Shown here piece after piece: positions 1 to 9,359 of a stretch of DNA of 64,000 nucleotides. Position 1 is the first letter of the stretch, and the number at the start of each line of letters is the position of its first letter. Position numbers and translations under genes: made by a program. A model generated the notes under the pieces. It was not told the origin of the DNA. It was given only the letters and a program-made list of their open reading frames with translations, and ran no database searches. The stretch spans positions 124,001-188,000 of the forward strand of contig CAVYOX010000017.1 in NCBI GenBank assembly GCA_963770245.1, given 5' to 3'. Origin of the DNA: PALSA-270 sp963770245. GTDB taxonomy: Bacteria; Acidobacteriota; Terriglobia; Terriglobales; Acidobacteriaceae.

Positions 1-4
1 ACCC

Positions 5-2659
5 ATGATCGGTCAAATCGTCTCGCACTACCGGATCCTCGAGAAGTTGGGCGGCGGCGGGATGGGTGTCGTGTACAAGGCCGAGGACATAGAACTTGGG
101 CGCTTCGTTGCCCTCAAGTTTCTTCCTCATGAAGTGGTTCCCGACCCCCACGCGCTCGAGCGGTTCCGGCGCGAAGCCCGTGCCGCTTCTGCCCTGAATC
201 ATCCGAGTATTTGCACGATTTACGAGATCGGAAAGCATGAAGACCAATCCTTCATCGCCATGGAGTATCTCGACGGGACCACGCTGAAACATCTCATCGA
301 GGGCCATCCCCTCGAAATCGAGCGCTGGCTGGCGGTGGCCATCGAAGTCACCGATGCGCTCGATGCAGCGCACGCCAAAGGGATCATCCATCGAGACATC
401 AAGCCGGCGAACATCTTCATCTCCAAGCGTGGGCACGCCAAGATACTGGACTTTGGACTGGCCAAAATCACGGACGAGGCAAGCAAGTCCGTCAGCGGCG
501 ATTCCCAAACCATGGCCGATGTAGCGGCCTTCAATCTGACCAGTCCGGGAACGGCGCTCGGAACCGTGGCCTACATGTCGCCGGAGCAGGTGCGCGGCAA
601 AGAACTAGACGCTCGTACCGACCTGTTTTCCTTCGGGGTCGTGCTCTACGAAATGGCGACGGGCAAACTGCCATTTCGCGGAGACACCCAGGGGGTCATT
701 ACGGAAGCGATTCTCAACCGTGCTCCCATCGCTCCCATCCGCCTGAATCCCGATCTGCCGCCGGAACCGGAGCGCCTCATCAGCAAGGCCCTGGAAAAAG
801 ATGTCGAGTTGCGCTATCAGAGTGCCGCCGAGATCCGCGGCGATCTGAAGCGTCTCAAACGTGAATTGGATTCCTCCCGCATTTCGACCAGCGCGCCGGA
901 ACCCGAAACTGGCACGAAACAGACTGCGTCCATTCCCACGAGCCTCGCGCTGCCCGCTACTGAAGACATGGTTCCTCGGAGTCGTTACCGCCTCGCGCTC
1001 GCGCTGGCCGGGGCTGCGCTGCTTGGAGCCATGGTCATGGCTTTCTTCCTCGTCCAGGACAGAGGACCAACCGCTGCCCCTACCTATCATCTCCTGACCT
1101 ATCGCCGGGGCACGATCCGCATGGCCAGATTCGCGCCTGACGGGCAAACCGTGGTCTACAGTGCCGCCTGGGAGGGAAGGCCCGTGGAAGTCTTTACCAC
1201 GCGGGTTGGCACTCCGGAAGCCCGCCCCGTCGGAGTACCCGGTGCTGAGATCCTCGGTATTTCTTCGACTGGGGAAACGGCCCTGTTGCTCGGCAGCCGT
1301 CAGACCAAGTCGCAGGTCTTCAGCGGAACCCTCGCGCGCATGCCCCTGGTCGGCGGTGCCCCGCGTGAAGTGCTCGAGAACGTGCAGTGGGCCGATTGGT
1401 CTCCGGACGGCACCCAACTTGCCGTCGTGCGCGATGTAGGGGGACGGAACCGTCTGGAGTATCCGGTCGGCAAAGTGCTGTACGAGACCGGAGGCTGGAT
1501 CAGCCATCCCCGTATCTCCCGCAATGGCGACATGGTCGCCTTTTTGGACCATCCCATCCAGGGTGATTCGATCGCCGGCGTATCGGTGGTGGACCTCAAC
1601 GGCAAAAAGCGGAGCCTGACCGACCCTTACGAAGGAGGCGCGATTGGCCTCGCGTGGTCGCCGGCCGGGGACGAGGTCTGGTTCACCGCCACCCAACTGG
1701 GAATCGATCGCGCCCTCTACTCGGTCAGTTTGTCAGGGAAAAAGCGGCTGGTGGCCCGGGTGCCCGCCGACCTGACCCTACAGGATGTGTTGTCGAATGG
1801 CCGAGTCCTTCTCGCCCGCGACAACTGGAGGCGCGGGCTCATTGTCCGTGCCGCCGACGATGCCTCGGAACGTGACTTTACGTGGCTCGACTGGTCCTAT
1901 CCCGTGACTCTCTCTCCCGACGGCAAGATGCTTCTGTTTCGCGAGGAAGGGGAGGCGGGCGGACCGAGCTACGCCGTTTATCTTCGCAAGATCGATGGTT
2001 CGCCGGCAGTTCGACTCGGAGACGGACAATCTCTCGCGTTGTCTCCGGACGGGAAATGGGCTCTCTCGAGCCGCGGCGATAATCAAACCGATCTTTTTCT
2101 TCTGCCCACGGGACCGGGAGAGACGAAGCCGCTCGAAGGTCACGGAATCATTCATAGCGCTGCCAGATGGTTCCCGGACGGAACCCGAATTCTCTTATCT
2201 GGAACCGAGTCCAATCACGGCGGGCGGCTCTACGTTCAGGACATCGCCAGCAACCAGATCGAGGCCATCAGTCCGGAAGGAACCAACGTACTCTCGTTTG
2301 CCTTGTCGCCGGACGGTCGACTGGTCGCCGCCGTCGGTCCCGACCAAAAGGGTTATTTCTTCCCCGTCCCTTCGGGTGAGCCGAAGCCGATTCCCGGTCT
2401 TCTGGCAGGAGAAGCGCCCGTCGCCTGGAGTGCCGATGGCCGCTCGTTATACGTCTACCGCAGCGGTGAGCTGCCCGCCAAGGTGTACCGCCTGGAAATC
2501 GCCAGCGGCAGTCGCACCGTTTGGAATCAGCTGATGCCCCCTGACCCGGCCGGCGTGGAATACATCGGCCCGGTTCTGCCCACTCCCGATGGCAAGGCTT
2601 ACGCTTACGGTTACCGCCGCCTCCTCTCCGATCTTTACCTAGTGGAAGGTTTGAAATAG
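5..2659 (+). CDS. Membrane Ser/Thr protein kinase with TolB/PD40-like propeller
   Basis: Hanks-type Ser/Thr kinase of 884 residues. Visible motifs are the glycine loop GGGGMG (residues 16-21), ATP-binding Lys38 in VALKFL, catalytic HRDIKPAN starting at His129, and DFGLAK at Asp149, followed by a YMSPEQ activation-segment end. The kinase domain ends near residue 285. After a polar linker comes one hydrophobic helix (about 329-351). About 500 residues follow with repeated S/A-PDG motifs typical of TolB/PD40/WD40-like beta-propellers. The expected arrangement is a cytoplasmic kinase with an extracytoplasmic propeller that may sense a ligand. The start is ATG at base 5; only four bases lie upstream, so its ribosome site and promoter cannot be judged. 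The architecture is clear, but the substrate and signal are unknown. Confidence 0.93.
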   Translation: MIGQIVSHYRILEKLGGGGMGVVYKAEDIELGRFVALKFLPHEVVPDPHALERFRREARAASALNHPSICTIYEIGKHEDQSFIAMEYLDGTTLKHLIEGHPLEIERWLAVAIEVTDALDAAHAKGIIHRDIKPANIFISKRGHAKILDFGLAKITDEASKSVSGDSQTMADVAAFNLTSPGTALGTVAYMSPEQVRGKELDARTDLFSFGVVLYEMATGKLPFRGDTQGVITEAILNRAPIAPIRLNPDLPPEPERLISKALEKDVELRYQSAAEIRGDLKRLKRELDSSRISTSAPEPETGTKQTASIPTSLALPATEDMVPRSRYRLALALAGAALLGAMVMAFFLVQDRGPTAAPTYHLLTYRRGTIRMARFAPDGQTVVYSAAWEGRPVEVFTTRVGTPEARPVGVPGAEILGISSTGETALLLGSRQTKSQVFSGTLARMPLVGGAPREVLENVQWADWSPDGTQLAVVRDVGGRNRLEYPVGKVLYETGGWISHPRISRNGDMVAFLDHPIQGDSIAGVSVVDLNGKKRSLTDPYEGGAIGLAWSPAGDEVWFTATQLGIDRALYSVSLSGKKRLVARVPADLTLQDVLSNGRVLLARDNWRRGLIVRAADDASERDFTWLDWSYPVTLSPDGKMLLFREEGEAGGPSYAVYLRKIDGSPAVRLGDGQSLALSPDGKWALSSRGDNQTDLFLLPTGPGETKPLEGHGIIHSAARWFPDGTRILLSGTESNHGGRLYVQDIASNQIEAISPEGTNVLSFALSPDGRLVAAVGPDQKGYFFPVPSGEPKPIPGLLAGEAPVAWSADGRSLYVYRSGELPAKVYRLEIASGSRTVWNQLMPPDPAGVEYIGPVLPTPDGKAYAYGYRRLLSDLYLVEGLK

Positions 2660-3026
2660 AACCCTCCCGAGTCCGTCCTGGCGAATCCAGGCCGTGCACT
2701 GAGGCGGGATTGGAGGCTTGGCCTACTACCACGGACCTCGGCGCATCGGCCCTTCCTCACGGGGTAGCGTCTAGGTGTCCGCTCATTTGGTGAAATGTCG
2801 GCCCAACTGGCTGAAACGCGTTTAGGGGAGACGAACGGCGATCTCCCCGAAGCCGATATCTGGACAACTCCCAAGACCGGCTTCCGAGCGGCATCGCGGT
2901 TCAGCGGCGAGCGAGCCGTGAGAACTGAAAAGCGAATGCATTGCCGGTCCGACTGCACGAAACCAGAGCGCTCTATAATAGTCTCTCGCCAATTCTGAAA
3001 ATATCGCTGCAATCGGTTGGTTGGCA
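2660..3026. other. Intergenic region between two kinase genes
   Basis: No recognisable gene. Short open frames on both strands here lack family resemblance. The only notable site is a TATAAT box near its right end, listed separately. Confidence 0.5.
2974..2979 (+). promoter_or_regulatory. Putative -10 box upstream of kinase-NTPase-TPR gene
   Basis: Perfect TATAAT 48 bases before the ATG at 3027. A weak -35 candidate (GACTGC) sits 17 bases upstream. The call rests only on sequence resemblance to a sigma-70 -10 element. Confidence 0.4.
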
Positions 3027-6000
3027 ATGCCTCTCACCCTCAACACTCGTCTCGGACGGTACGAAGTCCGTTCCAAACTCGGCGAAGGCGGGATGGGAGA
3101 GGTCTACCTCGCGCAAGACACGAAACTCGGTCGCCCCGTCGCCCTCAAGATATTGTCCGCCGCCCTCGCTTCTGACCGGAAGCGGATGCAGCGTTTCACG
3201 CAAGAGGCGCAGGCGGCGTCGGCGCTTAATCATCCGAACATTATCACGATTTATGAGATCGAAAAGGAAGACCAAACGCAGTTCATCGCGACCGAGTTCG
3301 TTGACGGGGAGACGCTGCGCCAATACACGTCGCACACACGCCTGACCGTGGCAGAATCTGTGGACATCGCCATTCAAGTCGCTTCCGCGCTTTCGGCGGC
3401 GCACGCCGGCGGAATCATCCATCGTGATATCAAGCCGGAGAACATCATGCTCCGGCGCGACCGCTTGGTGAAGGTGCTCGACTTCGGCTTAGCCAAGCTG
3501 ACGGAGCCGCGGCTGGCGAGCGTGGACGCGGGAGCGCCCACGCAAGTGATGCTCACCACAGAATCGGGCACCGTGATGGGCACGTTGCACTATATGTCGC
3601 CCGAACAGACCAGGGGTCTCGACACCGACGCGCGCACCGACATCTGGGCTCTCGGCTGCGTGCTCTATGAAGCAGTGACGGGCGAGCGTCCGTTTACCGG
3701 CGCTACGGCGGCTGACGTGCTTGTTTCGATCATCAAGACCACACCCGCGCCGCTTACCTGCTACTCGGCGGATGCGCCGGCCAGGCTACAAGAGATTGTC
3801 GGCAAGGCTCTCGAAAAGGACAGAGAGGAACGTTATCCGAGTGTCAGCGACTTGCTGGCTGATTTGCGGAGTTTGCAGAAGCGTCTGGAGTTTGAAGCGG
3901 AACTCGGACGCACCGGGATAGGAGAAGAAAAAACCGCGCCCGGAGCTGGAGCTCTGAATCGGCCGGGCAATGATCGCGCACCAACCCTCCCACCGACGAA
4001 CCTTTCGGTCGAGCGCGCGAGCCTGGTGGGTCGCGAGCGGGAGGTGGAGGAAATATGCGATGGGTTGCGGCGCGAGGGCATGCGGTTGCTGACCTTGACG
4101 GGTGTTGGCGGCACCGGCAAGACGACGCTGGCGCACGCCGTGGCAGCGCAGTTGTTGGGAGAGTTTTCGGACGGCGTTTTCTTCGTAGAGCTGGCTGCCA
4201 TCAACCAGGCCGAACTGGTCGCCTCGACCATCGCGCACCCGCTGGGCGTGAAGGAAGCTGACGGGAAGCCCATCATCGAGGTGCTAAGGGATTACTTAGG
4301 CGGGCGAAAGATGCTGCTCGTCCTCGACAGCTTTGAGCATCTTCCCGCTGCGGCTTCGATCGTCGCGGACCTGCTCGCCCGAGCCCCGCGGTTGAAGATG
4401 CTGGTGACGAGCCGCGCGCTGCTGCACTTAAGTCTGGAGCGCGAGTACATGGTCCCGCCGCTCGCCACTCCTGAAACCCCGACGCAAATCTTACCCGGCG
4501 AGTTGGCGCGCTATGAAGCGGTGCGGCTATTTGTCGAGCGGGCGCGCGGGGTGAAGAGGGACTTCGCTTTGACGGATGAGAACGCGCGGAGCGTGGCTGA
4601 GATTTGCCTGCGGGTGGACGGTCTGCCTCTAGCCATCGAACTGGCGGCGGCGCGGGTGAAGGTCCTTTCGCCGCAGGCGATTCTCTCCCGGCTCGATCAT
4701 CGTTTGAAGCTGCTGACGGGCGGAGCGCGTGACCTGCCCGCTCGCCAACAGACCATGCGCGGTGCAATGGAGTGGAGCTACGACCTTCTGACCGAGGACG
4801 AGAAGCAGCTGTTTCGCCGCCTGGCGGTGTTTGCGGGCGGTTTCACCTTTGAGGCGGCGGAAGGAGTTGTCGGCGGTCAGCGGTCGGTTGCGGTTGAAGG
4901 AGAAATGGCTGAGAAGGATATTGCCACCGTGGCTGCACCAACTATCGACGTGCTCGATGGAATTACCTCCCTGGCCAATAAGAGTTTGCTGGTGGCCAAA
5001 CCGCAATCCGGTGGCGACCTGCGCTTTCGGATGCTCGAAGTCGTCCGTGAATATGCGCTCGATCGTTTGGAGGTGAGCGGTGAGGCCGAACAGATGCGGC
5101 GTCATCACGCGGCTTACTTTCTCGCGGTCGCCGAAGAGGCCGAGCCCCATTTGCAGGGCGCGCAACCGGCGGAATGGCTGAGCCGTCTCGAAGAAGAACA
5201 CGACAACCTGCGCGCCGCCCTAGGATGGTCGCTAACCTGGGACGCGGGAACGGCGGGACGCTTGGGGGCGGCGATTCGACACCTTTGGAGTCTGCAGGGA
5301 CATTTGACGGAAGGTCTAACACTGTCCAAGGAGATATTGCGGCTCGGTGATCGGGTTCCTGCAACGGCACGGTGGAAGCTGTTAAGCATGGCGGGCAATC
5401 TCGCCAGGTTTCAGGGCGACTACGAGACCGCGCGAAGCATGTATGAAGAAGCCTTGTCCGACGCGCGTTTCGCCCACGATTTGCCGCGAATCTCATTGTC
5501 CTGTAGGGGGTTAGGAGGATTAGCGCATGAGCAGGGCGACTACACCAATGCCCGCAGGTTCGTCGAAGAGGCATTGGCCGTTGCCCGCGAGTCGAATGAT
5601 AAGTTTGGCATCGCCCGCTCGCTCAATATGCTGGGAGATTTGGGGCGGTCTCTCGGGGAAGACGCGGCGGCACGGCCCTTGTATGACGAAGCCTTGGCAA
5701 TCTGCCGGCAACTCGGACATAAATATGCGATCGCCAACATCCTTATTAATCTAGCGGCGGCGGATTACGGCGAGGGCAACTACACAGCCGCACACTCCCA
5801 TTTCACGGAAGGCTTAAGAATGGCACGGGAATCAGGCGACACCATGGTGGGCGACAAAATAGCCATTTCTTACTCGCTGGACGGCCTTGCGGCCCTCGCT
5901 GTCCTGCGCGGCGAAACCGAATTGGCGGCAAAACTAGCCGGCGCGACAGAGCATCTCCGCGAATCGATTAACTACCATATAGAACCGGCCGAACGCCGCT

Positions 6001-6140
6001 TTCGCAACTCTTACCTCACTTCGTTGCGCACGGCGCTCTCCGCCGACGAGTTCTCCAGAGCTTATGGACAAGGACGCAAGCTGAAACTGGATGAGGGTGT
6101 CGCCCTCGCCCTCGGAGAGAAGGTCGATTCATCCTTGTAG
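3027..6140 (+). CDS. Ser/Thr protein kinase fused to STAND-like NTPase and TPR repeats
   Basis: Soluble three-part signalling protein of 1037 residues. The N-terminal kinase has GEGGMG (19-24), Lys41, HRDIKPEN from His132 and DFGLAK. Residues about 335-620 form an NTPase of the AfsR/predicted-ATPase (STAND) kind, with Walker A GVGGTGKTT near 359, a Walker B LLVLDSFEHL near 430, and the LPLAIELAAARV block typical of such ATPases. The C-terminal third is built of TPR-like helical repeats (for example GDYTNARRFVEEALAVARES). No membrane helix is seen. A TTG two codons upstream is possible, but the ATG followed by the conserved kinase N-terminus is preferred. The likely role is phosphorylation gated by nucleotide-driven assembly; this is inferred from the domains. 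Confidence 0.92.
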   Translation: MPLTLNTRLGRYEVRSKLGEGGMGEVYLAQDTKLGRPVALKILSAALASDRKRMQRFTQEAQAASALNHPNIITIYEIEKEDQTQFIATEFVDGETLRQYTSHTRLTVAESVDIAIQVASALSAAHAGGIIHRDIKPENIMLRRDRLVKVLDFGLAKLTEPRLASVDAGAPTQVMLTTESGTVMGTLHYMSPEQTRGLDTDARTDIWALGCVLYEAVTGERPFTGATAADVLVSIIKTTPAPLTCYSADAPARLQEIVGKALEKDREERYPSVSDLLADLRSLQKRLEFEAELGRTGIGEEKTAPGAGALNRPGNDRAPTLPPTNLSVERASLVGREREVEEICDGLRREGMRLLTLTGVGGTGKTTLAHAVAAQLLGEFSDGVFFVELAAINQAELVASTIAHPLGVKEADGKPIIEVLRDYLGGRKMLLVLDSFEHLPAAASIVADLLARAPRLKMLVTSRALLHLSLEREYMVPPLATPETPTQILPGELARYEAVRLFVERARGVKRDFALTDENARSVAEICLRVDGLPLAIELAAARVKVLSPQAILSRLDHRLKLLTGGARDLPARQQTMRGAMEWSYDLLTEDEKQLFRRLAVFAGGFTFEAAEGVVGGQRSVAVEGEMAEKDIATVAAPTIDVLDGITSLANKSLLVAKPQSGGDLRFRMLEVVREYALDRLEVSGEAEQMRRHHAAYFLAVAEEAEPHLQGAQPAEWLSRLEEEHDNLRAALGWSLTWDAGTAGRLGAAIRHLWSLQGHLTEGLTLSKEILRLGDRVPATARWKLLSMAGNLARFQGDYETARSMYEEALSDARFAHDLPRISLSCRGLGGLAHEQGDYTNARRFVEEALAVARESNDKFGIARSLNMLGDLGRSLGEDAAARPLYDEALAICRQLGHKYAIANILINLAAADYGEGNYTAAHSHFTEGLRMARESGDTMVGDKIAISYSLDGLAALAVLRGETELAAKLAGATEHLRESINYHIEPAERRFRNSYLTSLRTALSADEFSRAYGQGRKLKLDEGVALALGEKVDSSL

Positions 6141-6372
6141 CATCCCGCGGTTTCCGCGCTTGCCACCCAACCGATTGGCCATAGGACCTCCACTCGACAC
6201 GCCACAGCGCAGAGATGGGCTTGCGGTGAGCCAGAATGATTCGCAGCCGAGGATCGGCAAAAGCCGGGGTTGTCCGGAAATCGGCTTCTCGTTTCTTACT
6301 TCTCGAGCAGCGGCAAAGCGGAGGTCGGGGCGGGCCCGGTGCCGACCGTGATCGCACATCGCAGGAATTCTC

Positions 6373-6654
6373 TCAGCCCCCACTGACAGCGGGGACGATC
6401 GAAATCTCGGACCCGGCTGGGACAGGACTCGCGAGTCCGCCGGTATATCGGGCATTTTCGTTCCCAATGAAAATATTCACATGTTCCCGCACTTGCCCTT
6501 GCTCGGTCGCGATGCGATCTCGCACGCCCGGATAGAGGGTCCAGAGAGCCGACAGGGCTTCGATTAAAGTGGTGGGCGCTCGGTCGATCTCGACCATACT
6601 GCGTCCAGCGGTAAATTCGCGCAAGGCTCCGGGAATGTGAAAAATGATGGCCAT
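6373..6654 (-). CDS. MoaD/ThiS-like ubiquitin-fold sulfur carrier protein
   Basis: Small 93-residue beta-grasp protein. The pattern fits MoaD/ThiS proteins: an N-terminal strand (IIFHIPGALREF), a middle helix (LIEALSALWTLYPGVRDRI), a strand with VNIFIGNEN, and a C-terminal GSEISIVPAVSGG ending in the diglycine that is adenylated and thiocarboxylated in this family. It begins 3 bases after the stop of the upstream kinase-BNR gene on the same strand, so the two are almost certainly co-transcribed. No molybdopterin or thiamine genes are nearby, which argues against housekeeping MoaD or ThiS and for a role linked to its neighbour. The target of sulfur transfer or conjugation is unknown. Confidence 0.85.
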   Translation of the reverse strand: MAIIFHIPGALREFTAGRSMVEIDRAPTTLIEALSALWTLYPGVRDRIATEQGQVREHVNIFIGNENARYTGGLASPVPAGSEISIVPAVSGG

Positions 6655-6657
6655 GAA

Positions 6658-8763
6658 CTATCTCTTGGCCCGCCGCGACCTGCTCTTCGACCGAGACGGC
6701 GTTGCCCATGCAGGCACGGGCGTAGCCTTGTGCCTGGTTGCCACTACGCCGCCCGAGGCATCCTCGACGACCGCATTCCGAACGCAGACCACGGACGGCA
6801 ACCCTTCGAGTATCTTCTGCCACGTTTTGCCTTCGTCCGAGGAGCCAAATAGCTGTCCGCTCCGCGTACCGAAGTAAATTCCGGAAGGGTCGAATGCGTC
6901 CACGGTGATAGCATCCCGCAGGACAGTTTCATAAGCACGCTTTTGTGGCAAGCCGCGCAGGAGAGGCTCCCAGGAGGCGCCGCTGTTGCGGGTTCGATAA
7001 ACGCGCAAGCGGCCGTCGCACGCGCACCGAAACTCGTCAGATTCGACCGGAACGATATACACGCAGTCGGGATTTCTGGGGTGCGTCACCATGGCAAAAC
7101 CAAAGTCCGATGGCACTCCGTTGGCAATGTCGAGCCAGTTTTCGGCGCAGTTGTCAGAGCGGTACAATCCCCAATGACTTTGCAGAAAGAGGCGCTCCGG
7201 ACGAGCGGGATGCATAGCAATCTTATGCACACATTGCCCGAACTCGGGATACCTCTCGGGCATGGTCATGGCGCGGATGCCCTGGTTTTGCGCCGTCCAG
7301 GTCCGTCCACCATCGGTCGTCCGGTAAACGCCGCCCGACGAGATGGCCACGTACATCCGCTGCTTATGGGCGGGGTCGAGCAGAATGGTGTGCAAAGCCA
7401 GGCCGCCATTTCCCGGCATCCAACGCGGACGATGGGGATGATCGAACAGCCCGCGCACGAGCGACCAGGTGTCGCCCGCGTCGCGGGTTTCGAAAAGCGC
7501 GGCCGGCTCGACGCCGCAATAGAGCACGTTCGGCTCGTCCGGCGGGCCGAGCGTGATTTGCCAGATGTTCTTCAAGGAAACGCCGGCATCGGATGGAAAT
7601 CGAATGGGGGCCTGTTGCGGATTGGTCCAGCTCTTGCCGAAATCGTCGCTCGATCGGAGCATAGTGCCCCAATAACTCGCTGTCGAAGCCCATATTCGGT
7701 GTTGCCCCCCGCGGGCATCGTAGGCCATCGCGTAAACATTGTGCCCATGAAAATAGGGCCCCCCGACCTCCCATCGGCTCCGCTGAGCATTCGAGCGAAG
7801 GATGAATGCTCCTTTCGTTGTTCCGAGCAACAAGAGAAAGTCCCCCTTTTTGACCCGAGCGTGTCGGACACTGTGCAAGACCGTAGTCCTCGGCGCGCCG
7901 GAATCGGCGCTAGGACTGGCGGCAACGATTCCGGCAGCCTGAACGGCTTCGAGAGCTGCCTGAACCTCACTCGCGCGTTGATAACGCTGTATCGGTTCCT
8001 TGACCAGGCACCGTTGAACAATGCCCCATAGCCCGGGGGGGACTGGCGGCCCAAGTGGTTTCGGGATTTCGCGCATGATCGCCGAGCTGATCTCAAAGCC
8101 AGTACGCCCTTCGAATGGCAGGCGTCCGGAAGCCGCTTCATAGAGCACAACTCCAAGCGCCCACAAATCGCTGCGCTGGTCCGCCCCCTCGCCACGCAGG
8201 ATTTCAGGCGCCATGTACGGCAACGTGCCGCTTGCGCTCGATGCGTCCTGTATGGTCCGAAACGAGCCGGTGGCGCCCTCGAATACGCTGCTACCTACCT
8301 GTTTGGCTAAACCGAAATCGAGGACCTTCACTAGACCCTCAGAAGTCACGACGATATTGGCCGTCTTGAGGTCTCGATGAACGATACCGCGGTCATGCGC
8401 GCGGGCTAGTGCGCTGGCAATCTGCACACCATAGCGGAGGACTGACGCGGGTGGCAGTCCCGCACCTTCGCTCAGGGCGCGCAGAGACTTACCCTCGACC
8501 AGTTCCATCACGATGTAGAGCTCACCGTTGGTTTCACCAACTTCGTGAATGGTGCAGATGTTGGGATGAGCGAGAGAAGAAGAAGCACGCGCCTCGTGGA
8601 GTAGATGCTGGCCTGATGAGGAATCAAGACGAGCATCCTTGTGAACGACTTTTACCGCCACATCGCGGTGTAGTACTTCGTCATACGCGCGATAGACAAC
8701 CCCCATTCCTCCTTCCCCGATCTTGGCCACGACCCGGCAATGACCGAGCATCTCACCGATCAC
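6658..8763 (-). CDS. Ser/Thr protein kinase fused to a BNR/sialidase-like beta-propeller
   Basis: 701-residue protein. The kinase domain (about 1-265) has GEGGMG at 16-21, Lys38, a catalytic loop HRDLKTAN (Thr where Pro is usual) and DFGLAK. From about residue 290 it continues directly, with no membrane helix, into a repeat-rich propeller with Asp-box-like elements such as SSDDFGKSW, TRDAGDTWS, TTDGGRTWT, TRNSGASWE and SSDEGKTWQ, as in exo-sialidase/YCF48-type proteins. The tail is very basic (SKSRSRRAKR). The stop lies 3 bases before the MoaD-like gene, suggesting a two-gene unit. No sialidase catalytic set was identified, so the propeller is more likely a binding module. Function unknown. 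Confidence 0.9.
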   Translation of the reverse strand: MIGEMLGHCRVVAKIGEGGMGVVYRAYDEVLHRDVAVKVVHKDARLDSSSGQHLLHEARASSSLAHPNICTIHEVGETNGELYIVMELVEGKSLRALSEGAGLPPASVLRYGVQIASALARAHDRGIVHRDLKTANIVVTSEGLVKVLDFGLAKQVGSSVFEGATGSFRTIQDASSASGTLPYMAPEILRGEGADQRSDLWALGVVLYEAASGRLPFEGRTGFEISSAIMREIPKPLGPPVPPGLWGIVQRCLVKEPIQRYQRASEVQAALEAVQAAGIVAASPSADSGAPRTTVLHSVRHARVKKGDFLLLLGTTKGAFILRSNAQRSRWEVGGPYFHGHNVYAMAYDARGGQHRIWASTASYWGTMLRSSDDFGKSWTNPQQAPIRFPSDAGVSLKNIWQITLGPPDEPNVLYCGVEPAALFETRDAGDTWSLVRGLFDHPHRPRWMPGNGGLALHTILLDPAHKQRMYVAISSGGVYRTTDGGRTWTAQNQGIRAMTMPERYPEFGQCVHKIAMHPARPERLFLQSHWGLYRSDNCAENWLDIANGVPSDFGFAMVTHPRNPDCVYIVPVESDEFRCACDGRLRVYRTRNSGASWEPLLRGLPQKRAYETVLRDAITVDAFDPSGIYFGTRSGQLFGSSDEGKTWQKILEGLPSVVCVRNAVVEDASGGVVATRHKATPVPAWATPSRSKSRSRRAKR

Positions 8764-9099
8764 GAGGCACTCCCTTCCCGAACCATGCTAGGCCGCGCTT
8801 TGGAACTCCGTCAATGAAGGTGAGAGCATCTGCGAGCGCCCCGATTGCAAACCACGCGTCCGCATGCCGAGTTCGCACCGGCACCAGATTAGGGCCGCGG
8901 CAGATCCGCTATCTCGGCAAGCGCGCCTGGGCAGGGGCGGCATCGCGTCGCCGGGATCAGGCGCAGCAGACAATCGCGCTCCTGATCGGGAGAGCCAACA
9001 CCCAGCTGGTGTCACCTCTTTCGGGGAGGTTTGCCCCTGCGCACCATCCCCTTCGGTTACGAGTGGCCGGTGTTTCCTGAGTGGCGACATGAGCCTCGA
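8764..9099. other. Intergenic region, no gene recognised
   Basis: It lies between the divergent kinase-BNR gene (starting leftward at 8763) and a kinase remnant at 9100. Open frames here show no family resemblance. It presumably holds the promoter of the kinase-BNR/MoaD unit, but I see no convincing boxes. Confidence 0.4.
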
Positions 9100-9205
9100 G
9101 TGATTGGACAAACCCTCGCCTCGTACTGGATCACCGCCGAACGGCAGGATCGAGGCCATCGTTGCCACCAGACTCGACCGTGCGATGGCCATCAAACATT
9201 GTCAC
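9100..9205 (+). pseudogene. 5' remnant of a Ser/Thr kinase gene
   Basis: Starting at GTG 9100, the frame reads VIGQTLASYWITAE, which matches the usual start of kinases in this family (MIGQTLxxYRITxKLG). A shifted frame then gives ATRLDRAMAIKH, matching the TRLDRxVAIK segment around the ATP-binding lysine. The glycine loop between them is destroyed and nothing kinase-like follows. I read it as the decayed first ~35 codons of a kinase gene. It lies 160 bases upstream of a second, larger kinase pseudogene. Confidence 0.6.
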
Positions 9206-9359
9206 CATGCTGGCTCTTGAGTGTGACAGATTAAAGTCGCGGGTGGTTGATCGGCAACCCTTCGCTTACAGGTTATGGAAGGGTTGCCTGTGAGCCACGC
9301 ATAATCTGGCGAGAGATATCTTCCGAGTCTATAATCCATGCCACCAATGGCGCTGACCC

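Noticed and set aside
605..1696. 363-codon open frame on the minus strand inside the first kinase gene
   Set aside because: Antisense shadow of a high-GC coding gene; Arg/Gly-rich composition, no motifs.
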